This document shows, one piece after another, positions 17,001-26,119 of a DNA stretch of 64,000 bases; position 1 is the first letter of the stretch, and the number at the start of each line of letters is the position of its first letter. The notes below the pieces were generated by a model that did not search any database, had not been told where the DNA came from, and saw only the letters and a program-made list of their open reading frames with translations. Source of the DNA: UBA5109 sp964606735 (GTDB lineage: Bacteria > Pseudomonadota > Gammaproteobacteria > Pseudomonadales > Pseudohongiellaceae); the NCBI GenBank assembly GCA_964606735.1, contig CAZSHI010000006.1, positions 43,614 to 107,613 on the forward strand. Direction: 5' to 3'. A program made the translations under genes and the position numbers.

Positions 17001-18032
17001 TTAAAAGGCGAAGTCAAACTGGTCATCAAAGACCGGGCTTTTTTCCTGGCCAACCAGGTCTTCTGGCAGGTCCGGATTACGGTAACGAGGCGCACCACGT
17101 GGATCAACATAGCCCGGCTCACCCGGTAGACGATACTGGGTCATGGGGCGACCTTCCTCATCGAAAGTCAGGTAGGTATTGTCGTTCTGGGCACATTCCC
17201 AATAACGAATACGCAGGCCAGCTTGCTCCATGTCTTCACGATGCTGATAGGTATAAACCACGCTCAGTGGGTGCTGCAGCATCAGATCATCATAGAAATA
17301 GACATTAACGGCGATGCGCTGCTCGTTCAGCTCCTCATCCCAGTATTCATACCAGATTTCAACCGTCTCGGCCTGGTTACTGGTGGGTGGGGTACCGCGG
17401 AAGAAGTCACCTGGATAGATATCCTCGGTATGCACAATCAGGATATCCCCCAACTCGTCATCCTCTGCCCAGAAGCCGATACTGTCACCCACGGCAAAGT
17501 GGGTCCCGTCAATATTGATATGTTCCTGATTGATATAGATACGACGGGTGTCGTTGGCCAGGTCGTTATGCCACAGAGAATAAGTAGGTGTGTTTAAAAA
17601 CTCACGCACATAAGGTTCACGGAACCAGCGCGGAATACCGGCAGGCTCACAGGTGGTCAGACGATCAAAGTCGACACCGGCATTATAGGCCTGATTACCC
17701 AGATCCAGACGATACTGGAATGCGTCCCGGTATTCCGGGGTCAGCACATCCGGATAAATATCGCCATCTTCATCCATGAACAGGTTGTTATTACCCATGT
17801 GGCTGCCTGTCGACCAGAGGCCTTCCCATTTCGGAACGCTCAGGTAATCGTGCGTCACGCCACCTTCATAGTAGTCGAGCAGATAATCATAATGGGCACG
17901 GGAATTCTCAAACTCCATCGGAAACGCCATGGCATCCGGCATGTAGTCCCGGTTTGGTTGAGCCATGCTCAATCCTGATGCTACAAGCCCGAGGCCTGCA
18001 ACACTCATTGTTATCAACTTGCTTAGTTTCAT
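17001..18032 (-). CDS. Secreted protein of unknown function, copy 1 of the duplicated module
   Basis: 343 residues with a signal peptide (cleavage likely after SMA before QPNRD). It is colinear over its whole length with the 345-residue protein encoded at 15173-16210. The central part around DFDRLTTCEPAGIPRW, the stretch from about residue 115 to 225 and the C-terminal GEPGYVDPRGAPRYRNPDLPE are almost identical, while the N-terminal third is more variable. Both Cys are kept. No known domain is recognised. It is the first gene of its unit and is preceded by the 451-base gap that separates it from alanine dehydrogenase. Confidence 0.8.
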   Translation of the reverse strand: MKLSKLITMSVAGLGLVASGLSMAQPNRDYMPDAMAFPMEFENSRAHYDYLLDYYEGGVTHDYLSVPKWEGLWSTGSHMGNNNLFMDEDGDIYPDVLTPEYRDAFQYRLDLGNQAYNAGVDFDRLTTCEPAGIPRWFREPYVREFLNTPTYSLWHNDLANDTRRIYINQEHINIDGTHFAVGDSIGFWAEDDELGDILIVHTEDIYPGDFFRGTPPTSNQAETVEIWYEYWDEELNEQRIAVNVYFYDDLMLQHPLSVVYTYQHREDMEQAGLRIRYWECAQNDNTYLTFDEEGRPMTQYRLPGEPGYVDPRGAPRYRNPDLPEDLVGQEKSPVFDDQFDFAF

Positions 18033-18483
18033 ATTACCCCCTTGTATAGAAGCCTTGTTATTGGTGCCTGACTTTACTTGTTATGACAACCCGTTAATAC
18101 CGCCAAGCCTGATCGAGTTATCGGCTGAATGTACTATATTTTCCGCTGATCAGATAGCTTTATCCCGGGAAAGCTCCGAATAATGCCTGTTAAGCCTCAC
18201 CCGTTCAAGTAAGCAATCGATATGCTCGCCCAGCAGCAGCCAGTATTTGTCTGGAGGCAGGGAGATTCCGAGCAGATGATGCCCGGAAGAAAGCAGGCAA
18301 TTCAAAGGTTTAACACAAGACAGGGACACGTTGCAAAAAACATATCAGCTTCGAAGCCTGCGACTTATGATTGATGGATGCCCATGCGAGGAAATCGGAC
18401 CAAGCATTAATCTGCAATGACAGATGCTGACTCGAATATTAAGTGCTGATGCTGATAGATACTGATAAAGATAGTAAACAGGT
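18033..18483 (-). other. 451-base gap: upstream region of the duplicated module and 3' side of ald
   Basis: This gap must hold the promoter of the unit starting at 18032, but I see no convincing -35/-10 pair. No T-tailed hairpin is visible after ald. The only coding signal is a short frame on the minus strand, listed separately. The rest shows no repeat, RNA gene or known motif. Confidence 0.5.
18150..18329 (-). CDS. Possible small ORF, 59 codons, unknown
   Basis: From GTG 18329 to TGA 18150 the minus strand reads a protein-like sequence with HHLLGISLPPDKYWLLLGEH followed by a charged amphipathic stretch ending SRDKAI. The frame is closed by TGA upstream of the GTG. No ribosome binding site is visible before the GTG. 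It could be a real small gene, the end of a decayed larger gene, or chance. Confidence 0.25.
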   Translation of the reverse strand: MSLSCVKPLNCLLSSGHHLLGISLPPDKYWLLLGEHIDCLLERVRLNRHYSELSRDKAI

Positions 18484-19605
18484 CTAAGCCGGGGGTAACA
18501 GGCTGTTTGCCGGGGTATAAGGCAGCCCGTGCGCCGTGGCGACGGCCTCACAACAGATCTGGCCGGCGTGAATATTGAGCCCCTGCATAAAGCCTGGATC
18601 ACTGGCTAGGGCTTTCTTCCAACCGGCATCAGCCAGGCGCAATACATAGGGCAAAGTGGCATTATTCAGGCCAAAGGAGGAAGTACGGGGAACCACACCG
18701 GGCATGTTGGCCACACAATAATGAACGACACCATCGACTATAAAGGTGGGATCAGAATGTGTCGTCGGGTGTGAGGTTTCAAAACAGCCCCCCTGATCAA
18801 TGGCTACATCCACGACAACCGAACCGGGTTTCATCGCCTTGATGATATCGCGACTCAGCAATTTGGGGGCAGCTGCCCCTGCTACCAGGACAGCACCGAT
18901 AACCAGATCCGCCTCCAAAGCATATTTTTCGATACTGGCCTTGTTTGAGAACACGCAATTGACCCTACCGCCATAACTGATATCCAGGTCCCGCAGACGT
19001 GGCACCGAATTATCCAGAATGGTGACATGTGCCCCCATACCCTTTGCTATGTAGGCGGCGTTATCGCCGACAATACCTCCACCGATGACCAGCACATGGG
19101 CTGAATCTACACCGGGAACACCACCTAGCAGGATACCGCTGCCGCCATGGTCTTTCTCCAGGCAGGTTGCGCCGGCCTGGACACTGAGGCGCCCGGCCAC
19201 TTCACTCATCGGCGCCAGCAAGGGCAGAGACCCATCAGCGGTAGTGACCGTTTCATAGGCAATCGCAGTCACACCTGAATCCATCAGAGCCCGGGTCTGC
19301 TGAATATCCGGTGCCAGATGAAGATAGGTAAACAGCACCTGGCCTTCCCGCAGTAGTTTACATTCCTGCGCCTGCGGCTCTTTTACCTTGATCACCAGTT
19401 CCGCCTGCTGATAGATTTCTTCGGCAGAAGTGACTACGCGGGCCCCGGCATTGGCATAGTCTTCATCCCTGTAGCCTATCCCCTCACCCAGCCGGGTTTC
19501 AACCAAGACCTCATGGCCATGATGGACGAGTTCGAGCACACTTGAGGGCACCATCCCGGCCCGGTATTCGTTGTCTTTTATTTCTTTGGGAATTCCAACC
19601 AGCAT
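18484..19605 (-). CDS. ald: Alanine dehydrogenase
   Basis: NAD-dependent reversible deamination of L-alanine to pyruvate and ammonia. The 373-residue protein shows the family start MLVGIPKEIKDNEYRAGMVPSSV, VIKVKEPQAQE near residue 73, LFTYLHLAP with the catalytic His near residue 95, and the NAD-binding motif VIGGGIVGDNAAYIAKGMGA near 170. DVAIDQGGCFETS near 268 is also typical. GGAG lies a few bases before ATG 19605. The upstream 91-codon gene ends 14 bases before the start, so both may be co-transcribed. Confidence 0.93.
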   Translation of the reverse strand: MLVGIPKEIKDNEYRAGMVPSSVLELVHHGHEVLVETRLGEGIGYRDEDYANAGARVVTSAEEIYQQAELVIKVKEPQAQECKLLREGQVLFTYLHLAPDIQQTRALMDSGVTAIAYETVTTADGSLPLLAPMSEVAGRLSVQAGATCLEKDHGGSGILLGGVPGVDSAHVLVIGGGIVGDNAAYIAKGMGAHVTILDNSVPRLRDLDISYGGRVNCVFSNKASIEKYALEADLVIGAVLVAGAAAPKLLSRDIIKAMKPGSVVVDVAIDQGGCFETSHPTTHSDPTFIVDGVVHYCVANMPGVVPRTSSFGLNNATLPYVLRLADAGWKKALASDPGFMQGLNIHAGQICCEAVATAHGLPYTPANSLLPPA

Positions 19606-19619
19606 GACTTAACTCCACA

Positions 19620-19895
19620 TCAGGCAGATGCTGATTTCTTCTTTTTCTTACGTCTTGTACTGACCACGATGACACGAATAAAGCGGTTTTTTTGTCGGGT
19701 CGTATGCTGCTGGTCGCGAAAAGCTTCACCCAGTGCCAGGTTTTTAGGAGGAGCATCGCTATCAGGAGGCGGATCGTCCCGGCGTTGGTCCCAGGGAAGG
19801 TGGTATCTGCACAGGCCGTTTTTAACCGGGGCTCTCTGACAGGGCTTGCCGGTTGACTTGGCGATTGCTTTACAATGGGATGCTGTATGTGCCAC
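19620..19895 (-). CDS. Small Cys/His-motif protein with a lysine-rich tail
   Basis: 91 residues. The N-terminal part has Cys8, then KAIAKSTGKPCQRAPVKNGLCRYH, a pattern of three Cys and one His seen in small putative zinc-binding modules of phage- and transposon-related proteins as well as stand-alone bacterial proteins. The C-terminus is strongly basic (RRKKKKKSASA), suggesting nucleic-acid contact or disorder. Function is unknown. It lies just upstream of ald on the same strand. Confidence 0.55.
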   Translation of the reverse strand: MAHTASHCKAIAKSTGKPCQRAPVKNGLCRYHLPWDQRRDDPPPDSDAPPKNLALGEAFRDQQHTTRQKNRFIRVIVVSTRRKKKKKSASA

Positions 19896-20081
19896 TACTT
19901 CTCATCCTGAGGGTCTCTAGCTTAAGCTGCCTGATTACAAACACTATCAGAGTAAATGGCGAGAGGCGAGTATAAAAGCCTTTTGTCCTGCTAACCAGTA
20001 CTGAACCAAAACCGCCAGGGACAAGATTCATTTGACTTTACAGACCAAGGCTTTATTCTGCTGCTGCAAAGAGGAAATTAG

Positions 20082-20492
20082 ATGACATCCATGATCAAAA
20101 AACTGGTTTTACTTACGCTGTGCATGTGCACTTTATCCAGTCTGGGCGCCTCAGCCCAGGAACAGGTGGCGCCTGGTGTCTGGCTTTCCCGCAACGGAAA
20201 TTTTCGCCTCAGCACTACCGACATCGAATCATCAACCCCCAATGAATGGACCCTGTATATAAGAACCTCTGAACGCGCACCGGTTTCAGATGCCACCATA
20301 GAAGTGCATGCTTTTCACTCAGCCACGAGTAAAATTCTGCCACGCACACCAATCATCAGCGCGCACATGGGTAGAGGTCAATATGATGTCTACAATCTCT
20401 ATTTTGACGAACCCGGCCAGTGGGACATCAATGTGGTGGTTTCCAGTGGTTCGACCGTGGATGCCATCCTCTTGCCCGTTCAGATACCCTGA
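20082..20492 (+). CDS. Small secreted protein, FixH/YtkA-like beta domain
   Basis: 136 residues with a signal peptide ending near ASAQ. The mature part looks like a single immunoglobulin-type beta domain: WTLYIRTSERAPVSDATIEVHAF, then GRGQYDVYNLYFDEPGQWDINVVV. The pattern 'P-x-x-G-x-W-x-I-x-V' near the end is typical of YtkA/FixH-like periplasmic domains. The domain call is tentative. GAGGAAAT before ATG 20082 is a fair ribosome binding site. It stands alone, with a terminator at 20632-20658 downstream. Confidence 0.65.
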   Translation: MTSMIKKLVLLTLCMCTLSSLGASAQEQVAPGVWLSRNGNFRLSTTDIESSTPNEWTLYIRTSERAPVSDATIEVHAFHSATSKILPRTPIISAHMGRGQYDVYNLYFDEPGQWDINVVVSSGSTVDAILLPVQIP

Positions 20493-20631
20493 ACAGCAAT
20501 CACTTGCTCTTGACACTATTAGGGGCTATGCTTCGCACCCATGATGACTTCAGCAATCTATACTTGGATTATTTTTATTATTCGACACTGAGAAGTGGGT
20601 TGGATTGATTCTTATTGAAACAAAGATTTAG

Positions 20632-20658
20632 AAAAACCCGCTTCCAAGCGGGTTTTTT
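20632..20658 (+). terminator. Intrinsic terminator directly upstream of ileS
   Basis: ACCCGCTT (20636-20643) pairs with AAGCGGGT (20646-20653) around CC, with A5 before and T6 after. It sits 140 bases after the preceding gene and only 9 bases before the first possible ileS start, so transcripts of ileS must either begin very close by or pass through it. It may terminate the upstream gene or act as an attenuator. Confidence 0.8.
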
Positions 20659-20667
20659 ATTGGGAGA

Positions 20668-23600
20668 ATGGAAGTGGCACAAGAGGCAAATTCCTCAAAT
20701 GAGAATTTCTCATTTGTTGAAGCCGAACATCAGGTTCTGAACTTCTGGAAACAGGAAAATGTTTTCCAGCAGTCTCTGGCGCAAACACGAGAGGGCAAAC
20801 CGTATATTTTTTATGATGGTCCACCCTTCGCCACCGGCCTGCCTCATCACGGGCACCTGGTAGCTTCGACCCTGAAAGACATCATTCCACGCTACTATAC
20901 GATGAAAGGCTACTATGTTCAGCGGCGTTTTGGCTGGGATTGCCATGGCCTGCCCATCGAACACGAAATTGATAAGTCACTGGGCATGTCCTCACAGCAG
21001 GCAGTCGATAAGCTCGGTATCAAAGGCTATAACGATGAATGCCGGGGGATTGTCCAGCGCTACACCGCAGAATGGGAGCGCACGATTACCCGCATTGGCC
21101 GCTGGGTTGATTTCCAGAATGATTACAAAACCATGGATCCCGATTTCATGGAATCGGTCTGGTGGGTCATCAAGCAGTTATGGGAAAAGGACCTGGTTTA
21201 TCAAGGCGTCAAGGTCGTACCATTTTCAACTGCACTGGGCACAGTACTGTCCAACTTCGAGGCTGGATCCAATTATCAGGATGTACAGGATCCTGCCGTT
21301 ACCGTACTGTTCAAGCTGAAAGATGAAGATGCTTACATGGCTGCCTGGACCACAACACCCTGGACTCTACCATCCAACCTTGGCCTATGTGTGAATGCCA
21401 ACATCGACTATATCAAAGTCAGGGATCTGGACAGTGAGCAGTTGATTTACCTGGCTGAAGCACGGCTGGAAGCTCTGTCAAAGCATAAAAACCTGGAAGT
21501 GCTTGAGCGTTACAAGGGGCAGCAGCTGGTCGGATTGAACTACGAACCCCTGTTCCCCTATTTCAGTGAGCTGGCAGCGGAAGGTGCCTTTACCGTTTTT
21601 GCCGATGACTACGTCAGTACGGAAAGCGGAACCGGTATCGTGCATCAGGCACCGGCTTTTGGGGAAGATGATTTCCGCGTCATGAAAAGTCATGGTGTCG
21701 AAACCATCGTTTGTCCCATCGATTTTGAAGGCAGGTTTACTGATGAAGTAAGTGATTACCGCGGTGAATACGTCAAGGACGCCGATAAAAACATCATCCG
21801 GCACCTGAAAGAAACCGGACAGCTCTATGTACAGGAAGTCATCGACCACAGTTACCCCTTCTGTCCGCGATCAGATACACCGATTATTTATCGCACCATC
21901 CCGTCCTGGTATGTGAAGGTGGAACAGATCCGTGATCGTATTCTGGCATCCAATCAGCAGGTCAACTGGGTGCCCGATCACATCAAGGATGGCCGTATGG
22001 GCAAGTGGCTCGAAAACGCCATTGACTGGAGCATTTCGCGTAACCGCTACTGGGGCACACCGATTCCGATCTGGATTAATGATGTCACAGACAGGCGCAT
22101 CTGCATCGGTTCGATTGATGAACTGGCCGACTATACTGGCGTCAGAGTGAAAGACCTTCACCGCGAATACGTCGATGAACTCAGCTTCACCATTGAGGGT
22201 GAAGTAGGCACCTATCACCGGATTGAAGAAGTTCTGGATTGCTGGTTTGAATCCGGTTCCATGCCCTATGCCCAGCTGCATTATCCATTTGATAACCAGG
22301 AACTGTTTGAGGCCGGCTTCCCGGCAGAATATATCGCCGAGGGCCTGGACCAGACCCGTGGCTGGTTCTATACCCTGCTGGTGCTCAGTACAGCACTGTT
22401 TGACAAGCCCTCGTTTAAAAATGTCATCGTCAACGGCATCGTCATGGCTGAAGACGGCAAGAAGATGTCCAAACGATTGCAGAATTACACACCTCCGGAT
22501 GTGCTGCTGGAAAAATATGGTGCCGATGCACTGCGCCTGTATCTGATCAATTCAGGACTGGTTAAAGCAGAAGAACAGCGCTTTACTGATGACGGGGTAA
22601 AAGACATGGTCAGACGCGCCCTGTTGCCCTGGTACAACTCATTCAAGTTTCTCAAGACCTATGCCGAAACCGATCAATGGCAGGCCAGTGACGAAACGCT
22701 CGCACAAATCGACAACATTGTTGATCAGTGGATCCTGTCCAAATTGCAGACCCTGAAGGCCAAGGTGTCGACTGAAATGGCCGAGTACAAACTTTACAAC
22801 GTGGTACCGGCACTGTTCGAATTCATTGAGGATCTGACCAACTGGTATATCCGCCTGAATCGTTCGCGCTACTGGAGCGAGGAAATGACGGCTGACAAGT
22901 CTGCTGCTTTTGCCACGCTGTATCAGGTTCTGGATGAGCTGAACATTAGCCTAGCTCCTTTTGCGCCCTTTCTGTCAGAACACATTTACCGTGAGCTGAG
23001 CAGCTTTGCTGCTGACGGTGCAGCCCGAAAACAGTCGGTGCATTTATGTGCCTATCCTGAAGCCAATGAAGCGCTCATGCAGCCCAGACTGGAAGATGCA
23101 GTGGCACGCATGCAGAGCATCATCCTGCTGGGACGGCAAAAACGCGAACAGGTAAAAATCAAAACCAAAATTCCTTTAGCCCGCCTGACCATCATTCATG
23201 AAGAACAGGACATGCTGGATGAAATTGCCCGGCTGGAAAGTTATATAAAATCGGAGCTGAACGTAAAACAGATTGAATATTCCACTGCCGAAGAGCAGTA
23301 CATCAATCTCTTTGCCAAAGCCAATGCGCCGGTGCTTGGCAAACGCCTCGGCAAGGACTTCAAGCGCTACAAGGACCTGATTGAGAATCTGAATGCACAG
23401 GAACTGAAAAGCTTACAGGATAAAGGCTCCATCGCGCTGGAATCCGAATCCTTCAGTGCCGATGACATATTGGTTTTCAGGGAAGCCAAGGCAGGCACCG
23501 AAGCCGTTTCAGACCGTTTTATCACCATCGACCTGGATCTGGAGCTGAACGAGAGCCTGATCCGTGAAGGATTGGCGCGCGAAGTCGTCAACCGCATTCA

Positions 23601-23814
23601 GAAAACCCGCAAGGACTTGAATCTGAATGTGTCTGACCGCATTGCTGTCAGCTATCAGGCTGACGATGAACTCATGCAGGCGATTGCAGAACATCACGCT
23701 TACGTCGCCGGGGAAACTCTCGCCACACGCTTGCAAGCAGACGGTGAACATTGGCGACATCATTTTGAAATTGATGGATACGCGTTATCCATCACCATTG
23801 AAAAGTTGAACTAA
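20668..23814 (+). CDS. ileS: Isoleucyl-tRNA synthetase, eukaryote-like type 2
   Basis: Charges tRNA-Ile. The signatures are GPPFATGLPHHGHL (HIGH variant HHGH at residues 60-63) and KMSKR at 599-603. The PHxGH form, the 1048-residue length and the C-terminal region mark the type 2 enzymes, the class that includes eukaryotic and mupirocin-tolerant bacterial IleRS. Most gammaproteobacteria have the type 1 enzyme in a ribF-ileS-lspA neighbourhood, which is not seen here. Start: ATG 20668 lies one base after GGGAG, which is too close. GTG 20674 (codon 3) would have a seven-base spacing and may be the true start. The DAHP synthase gene follows after two bases, so they are co-transcribed. Confidence 0.95.
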   Translation: MEVAQEANSSNENFSFVEAEHQVLNFWKQENVFQQSLAQTREGKPYIFYDGPPFATGLPHHGHLVASTLKDIIPRYYTMKGYYVQRRFGWDCHGLPIEHEIDKSLGMSSQQAVDKLGIKGYNDECRGIVQRYTAEWERTITRIGRWVDFQNDYKTMDPDFMESVWWVIKQLWEKDLVYQGVKVVPFSTALGTVLSNFEAGSNYQDVQDPAVTVLFKLKDEDAYMAAWTTTPWTLPSNLGLCVNANIDYIKVRDLDSEQLIYLAEARLEALSKHKNLEVLERYKGQQLVGLNYEPLFPYFSELAAEGAFTVFADDYVSTESGTGIVHQAPAFGEDDFRVMKSHGVETIVCPIDFEGRFTDEVSDYRGEYVKDADKNIIRHLKETGQLYVQEVIDHSYPFCPRSDTPIIYRTIPSWYVKVEQIRDRILASNQQVNWVPDHIKDGRMGKWLENAIDWSISRNRYWGTPIPIWINDVTDRRICIGSIDELADYTGVRVKDLHREYVDELSFTIEGEVGTYHRIEEVLDCWFESGSMPYAQLHYPFDNQELFEAGFPAEYIAEGLDQTRGWFYTLLVLSTALFDKPSFKNVIVNGIVMAEDGKKMSKRLQNYTPPDVLLEKYGADALRLYLINSGLVKAEEQRFTDDGVKDMVRRALLPWYNSFKFLKTYAETDQWQASDETLAQIDNIVDQWILSKLQTLKAKVSTEMAEYKLYNVVPALFEFIEDLTNWYIRLNRSRYWSEEMTADKSAAFATLYQVLDELNISLAPFAPFLSEHIYRELSSFAADGAARKQSVHLCAYPEANEALMQPRLEDAVARMQSIILLGRQKREQVKIKTKIPLARLTIIHEEQDMLDEIARLESYIKSELNVKQIEYSTAEEQYINLFAKANAPVLGKRLGKDFKRYKDLIENLNAQELKSLQDKGSIALESESFSADDILVFREAKAGTEAVSDRFITIDLDLELNESLIREGLAREVVNRIQKTRKDLNLNVSDRIAVSYQADDELMQAIAEHHAYVAGETLATRLQADGEHWRHHFEIDGYALSITIEKLN

Positions 23815-23816
23815 CC

Positions 23817-24881
23817 ATGAATATGCAAAATACAGATGACCTTCGAATTGTCGCCATGAAAGAGCTACTTTCACCCGAGCAGCTTATCAGCGAGTTTCCA
23901 CTGACGGAACAAGCTGCTGAAACCGTCACCCAGACGCGTCAGGCTATCCAGGACATTATTCATGGCCGGGATGATCGCCTGCTGGTTATCAGTGGCCCCT
24001 GCTCCATCCATGATCCGGAATCAGCACTCGATTACGCCCGGCGCTTGCTGGTCCCCATGCAGGAACACAAGGAAAACCTACTGATTGTCATGCGGGTTTA
24101 TTTCGAAAAGCCCAGAACAACCGTCGGCTGGAAAGGGCTGATCAATGACCCCGAACTGGACGACAGCTTTCGCATCAATGATGGCCTGCGCAAAGCCAGA
24201 AAACTGCTGCTGGAACTTGCCGATATGGGCATCCCGGCAGCAACTGAATACCTGGATCTGATTTCTCCACAATACATTGCTGACCTGATCAGCTGGGGAG
24301 CCATTGGCGCCAGAACCACCGAATCCCAGTGCCATCGTGAGCTCGCATCAGGCCTTTCATGTCCTGTTGGCTTTAAAAATGGCACCAGTGGTGATATTCA
24401 GATTGCAGTCGATGCCATAGGCTCCTCCATGCACTCGCACCATTTTCTTTCAGTCACCAAGGGCGGTCATTCTGCCATTTTTCAGACTTCCGGAAATCCT
24501 GACTGTCATTTGATTCTGCGCGGTGGCAAACACACCAACTATGATCCGGAAAGTATTCATGAAGCAGCGAAAAAAATGGAAAAAGCCGGCCTGAACCCCG
24601 CCATCATCATCGATTGCAGTCATGCCAACTCAGGCAAGAATCCGGACCGACAGGTATTCGTCTGTCAGGATATCAGCGCCCAGATTGCGCACGGCGAAAA
24701 GCATGTCAAAGGTGTCATGCTGGAAAGCCACCTGGTTGCCGGCAATCAGAAAGTCGTCAAGGGACAGAGTCTCACTTACGGCCAAAGCATTACCGATGCC
24801 TGCATGGGCTGGGATGATACCGAGGAGCTGTTAACGCAGCTCTCGGATGCCAGCAACAAAAGGCGTGAGGTCTTGGGGTGA
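23817..24881 (+). CDS. 3-deoxy-7-phosphoheptulonate (DAHP) synthase, type I alpha
   Basis: First step of the shikimate pathway: PEP + erythrose 4-phosphate to DAHP. The AroF/G/H pattern is complete: LVISGPCSIHDPESALDYARRL near residue 56, MRVYFEKPRTTVGWKGLINDP near 92, ATEYLDLISPQYIADLISWGAIGARTTESQ near 142-171, GFKNGTSGD near 182 and IIDCSHANSGK near 263. Which aromatic amino acid inhibits it cannot be told. 354 residues is normal. It starts two bases after the ileS stop, an unusual partner. Confidence 0.93.
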   Translation: MNMQNTDDLRIVAMKELLSPEQLISEFPLTEQAAETVTQTRQAIQDIIHGRDDRLLVISGPCSIHDPESALDYARRLLVPMQEHKENLLIVMRVYFEKPRTTVGWKGLINDPELDDSFRINDGLRKARKLLLELADMGIPAATEYLDLISPQYIADLISWGAIGARTTESQCHRELASGLSCPVGFKNGTSGDIQIAVDAIGSSMHSHHFLSVTKGGHSAIFQTSGNPDCHLILRGGKHTNYDPESIHEAAKKMEKAGLNPAIIIDCSHANSGKNPDRQVFVCQDISAQIAHGEKHVKGVMLESHLVAGNQKVVKGQSLTYGQSITDACMGWDDTEELLTQLSDASNKRREVLG

Positions 24882-25196
24882 GCGCATTGTGCTGCGCCCT
24901 ATCGGCTCAGAGACTGCACTTCTAGCTTACGATCACTTGATGCAGTTCAAGGTGAAGGCTCGTTAATCATGTATTTTAGACGTGCGACCACGCACCCATA
25001 GCTTCGTCAGCATGGAATAGGCTGACGGCATCGTTGCGCTGCTAATCTGATTGAGAGTTTGCCGTTTCATTTTGATTCAGTTTCTGTTCTTGCAAGAAAT
25101 TTCAGGCTGCGCATCTTGCGCTTCTGCAAACGGAAAGTCAACGTCATTGCCTGAATTTGATTTTTAGTCCCCGATACCCGACATGCACGCAGGCAA
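24882..25196. other. 315-base gap between convergent genes, no feature recognised
   Basis: The gap lies between the ends of the DAHP synthase gene and the GumN-like gene. I see no T-tailed hairpin, no repeat with other parts of the window, no tRNA and no open frame with protein-like content. Confidence 0.5.
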
Positions 25197-26057
25197 TTAC
25201 AGCTGAAGAACGGTATAACCCCTGGCTCGCAGCATCTCGATCAGACCGTTATTCCCAATCAGGTGTGCGACACCGACCAGCACAAACTCCGTATCGGAGT
25301 CCGTAAACATGGCTTCAAGTTCCTGCATCCAGCTTCTGTTGCGCCCGGCAACCAACAGCTCATAGGCCTCTGGTGTTTCTTCCTTCATGGAGTCGACAAA
25401 AAGTGCATCCAACTCAGCGACATTTCCTTCGCGCCAGGGCCCAAGCATTGACTCGATATCCACTGCTATGGTTTCAAGGTCTCTGAGTGAGAGCAGAATA
25501 AATTCACTCTCTTCACCTTCACCCAGTCCTGCCAGAAAACTGACCTGCTCTTGTATGCTTTCCAGGCCAGCAATGGGCTTGCCATCCCGTTTTGCCTGCT
25601 GATGAAAATACAGGTCAACACCCTGTTGCGTAAAACCCAGACTCTGAAAAGCCATGATTTCCAGGGTACTGGTAAGCATCCCCGGTTTCATGTTCTGCAG
25701 GAGCAGCATCGGGATACCCAGATCAGCGATGTAAGTTTCCAGTGCCTTGTAAGCTTCCTCATTCAGGACAGACTGCAGATTGCGACCGTCGGTATACATC
25801 AGCGCCTGCATGAGGCTCATCTGGGTACCGAGGGCATTCATTTCATCCAGATCTATCTCAAAATACAGATTGTCGGCAGCAGCATAGGCCTGTTCGAAAG
25901 CTGCGGGCAAGGGATAATCGGAGGCACGCAGCATGTGCACAGTGCCACCAAAATAAACGGTATTGCTGCCATTACTTGCCTGCCAGACAGAGGTCTGTGC
26001 CAGCGAGACTTGAGCGAATAGCAGCAGGATGAAGCTCAGATTGGCTTTAGTACGCAT
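25197..26057 (-). CDS. TraB/GumN family protein, secreted
   Basis: 286 residues with a signal peptide (SLAQ end). TraB/GumN proteins are related to TIKI-type metalloproteases. The two family motifs are present: YFGGTVHMLRASDYPLP near residues 35-51 with the conserved His, and FVLVGVAHLIGNNGLIEMLRARGY near the C-terminus. The middle part is helical and acidic. It lies just downstream of metH, 62 bases away, on the same strand. Activity in bacteria is not established. Confidence 0.85.
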   Translation of the reverse strand: MRTKANLSFILLLFAQVSLAQTSVWQASNGSNTVYFGGTVHMLRASDYPLPAAFEQAYAAADNLYFEIDLDEMNALGTQMSLMQALMYTDGRNLQSVLNEEAYKALETYIADLGIPMLLLQNMKPGMLTSTLEIMAFQSLGFTQQGVDLYFHQQAKRDGKPIAGLESIQEQVSFLAGLGEGEESEFILLSLRDLETIAVDIESMLGPWREGNVAELDALFVDSMKEETPEAYELLVAGRNRSWMQELEAMFTDSDTEFVLVGVAHLIGNNGLIEMLRARGYTVLQL

Positions 26058-26119
26058 GTGTTGGAAGTCCTGAAAACCTTCTTTCCCACAAGATACTTAA
26101 AAAGCAAAGAAATAAACAG

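Noticed and set aside
20493..20667. T-box leader controlling ileS
   Set aside because: No T-box consensus or specifier-loop arrangement was recognised, and T-boxes are not expected in gammaproteobacteria. Only the terminator hairpin is certain.
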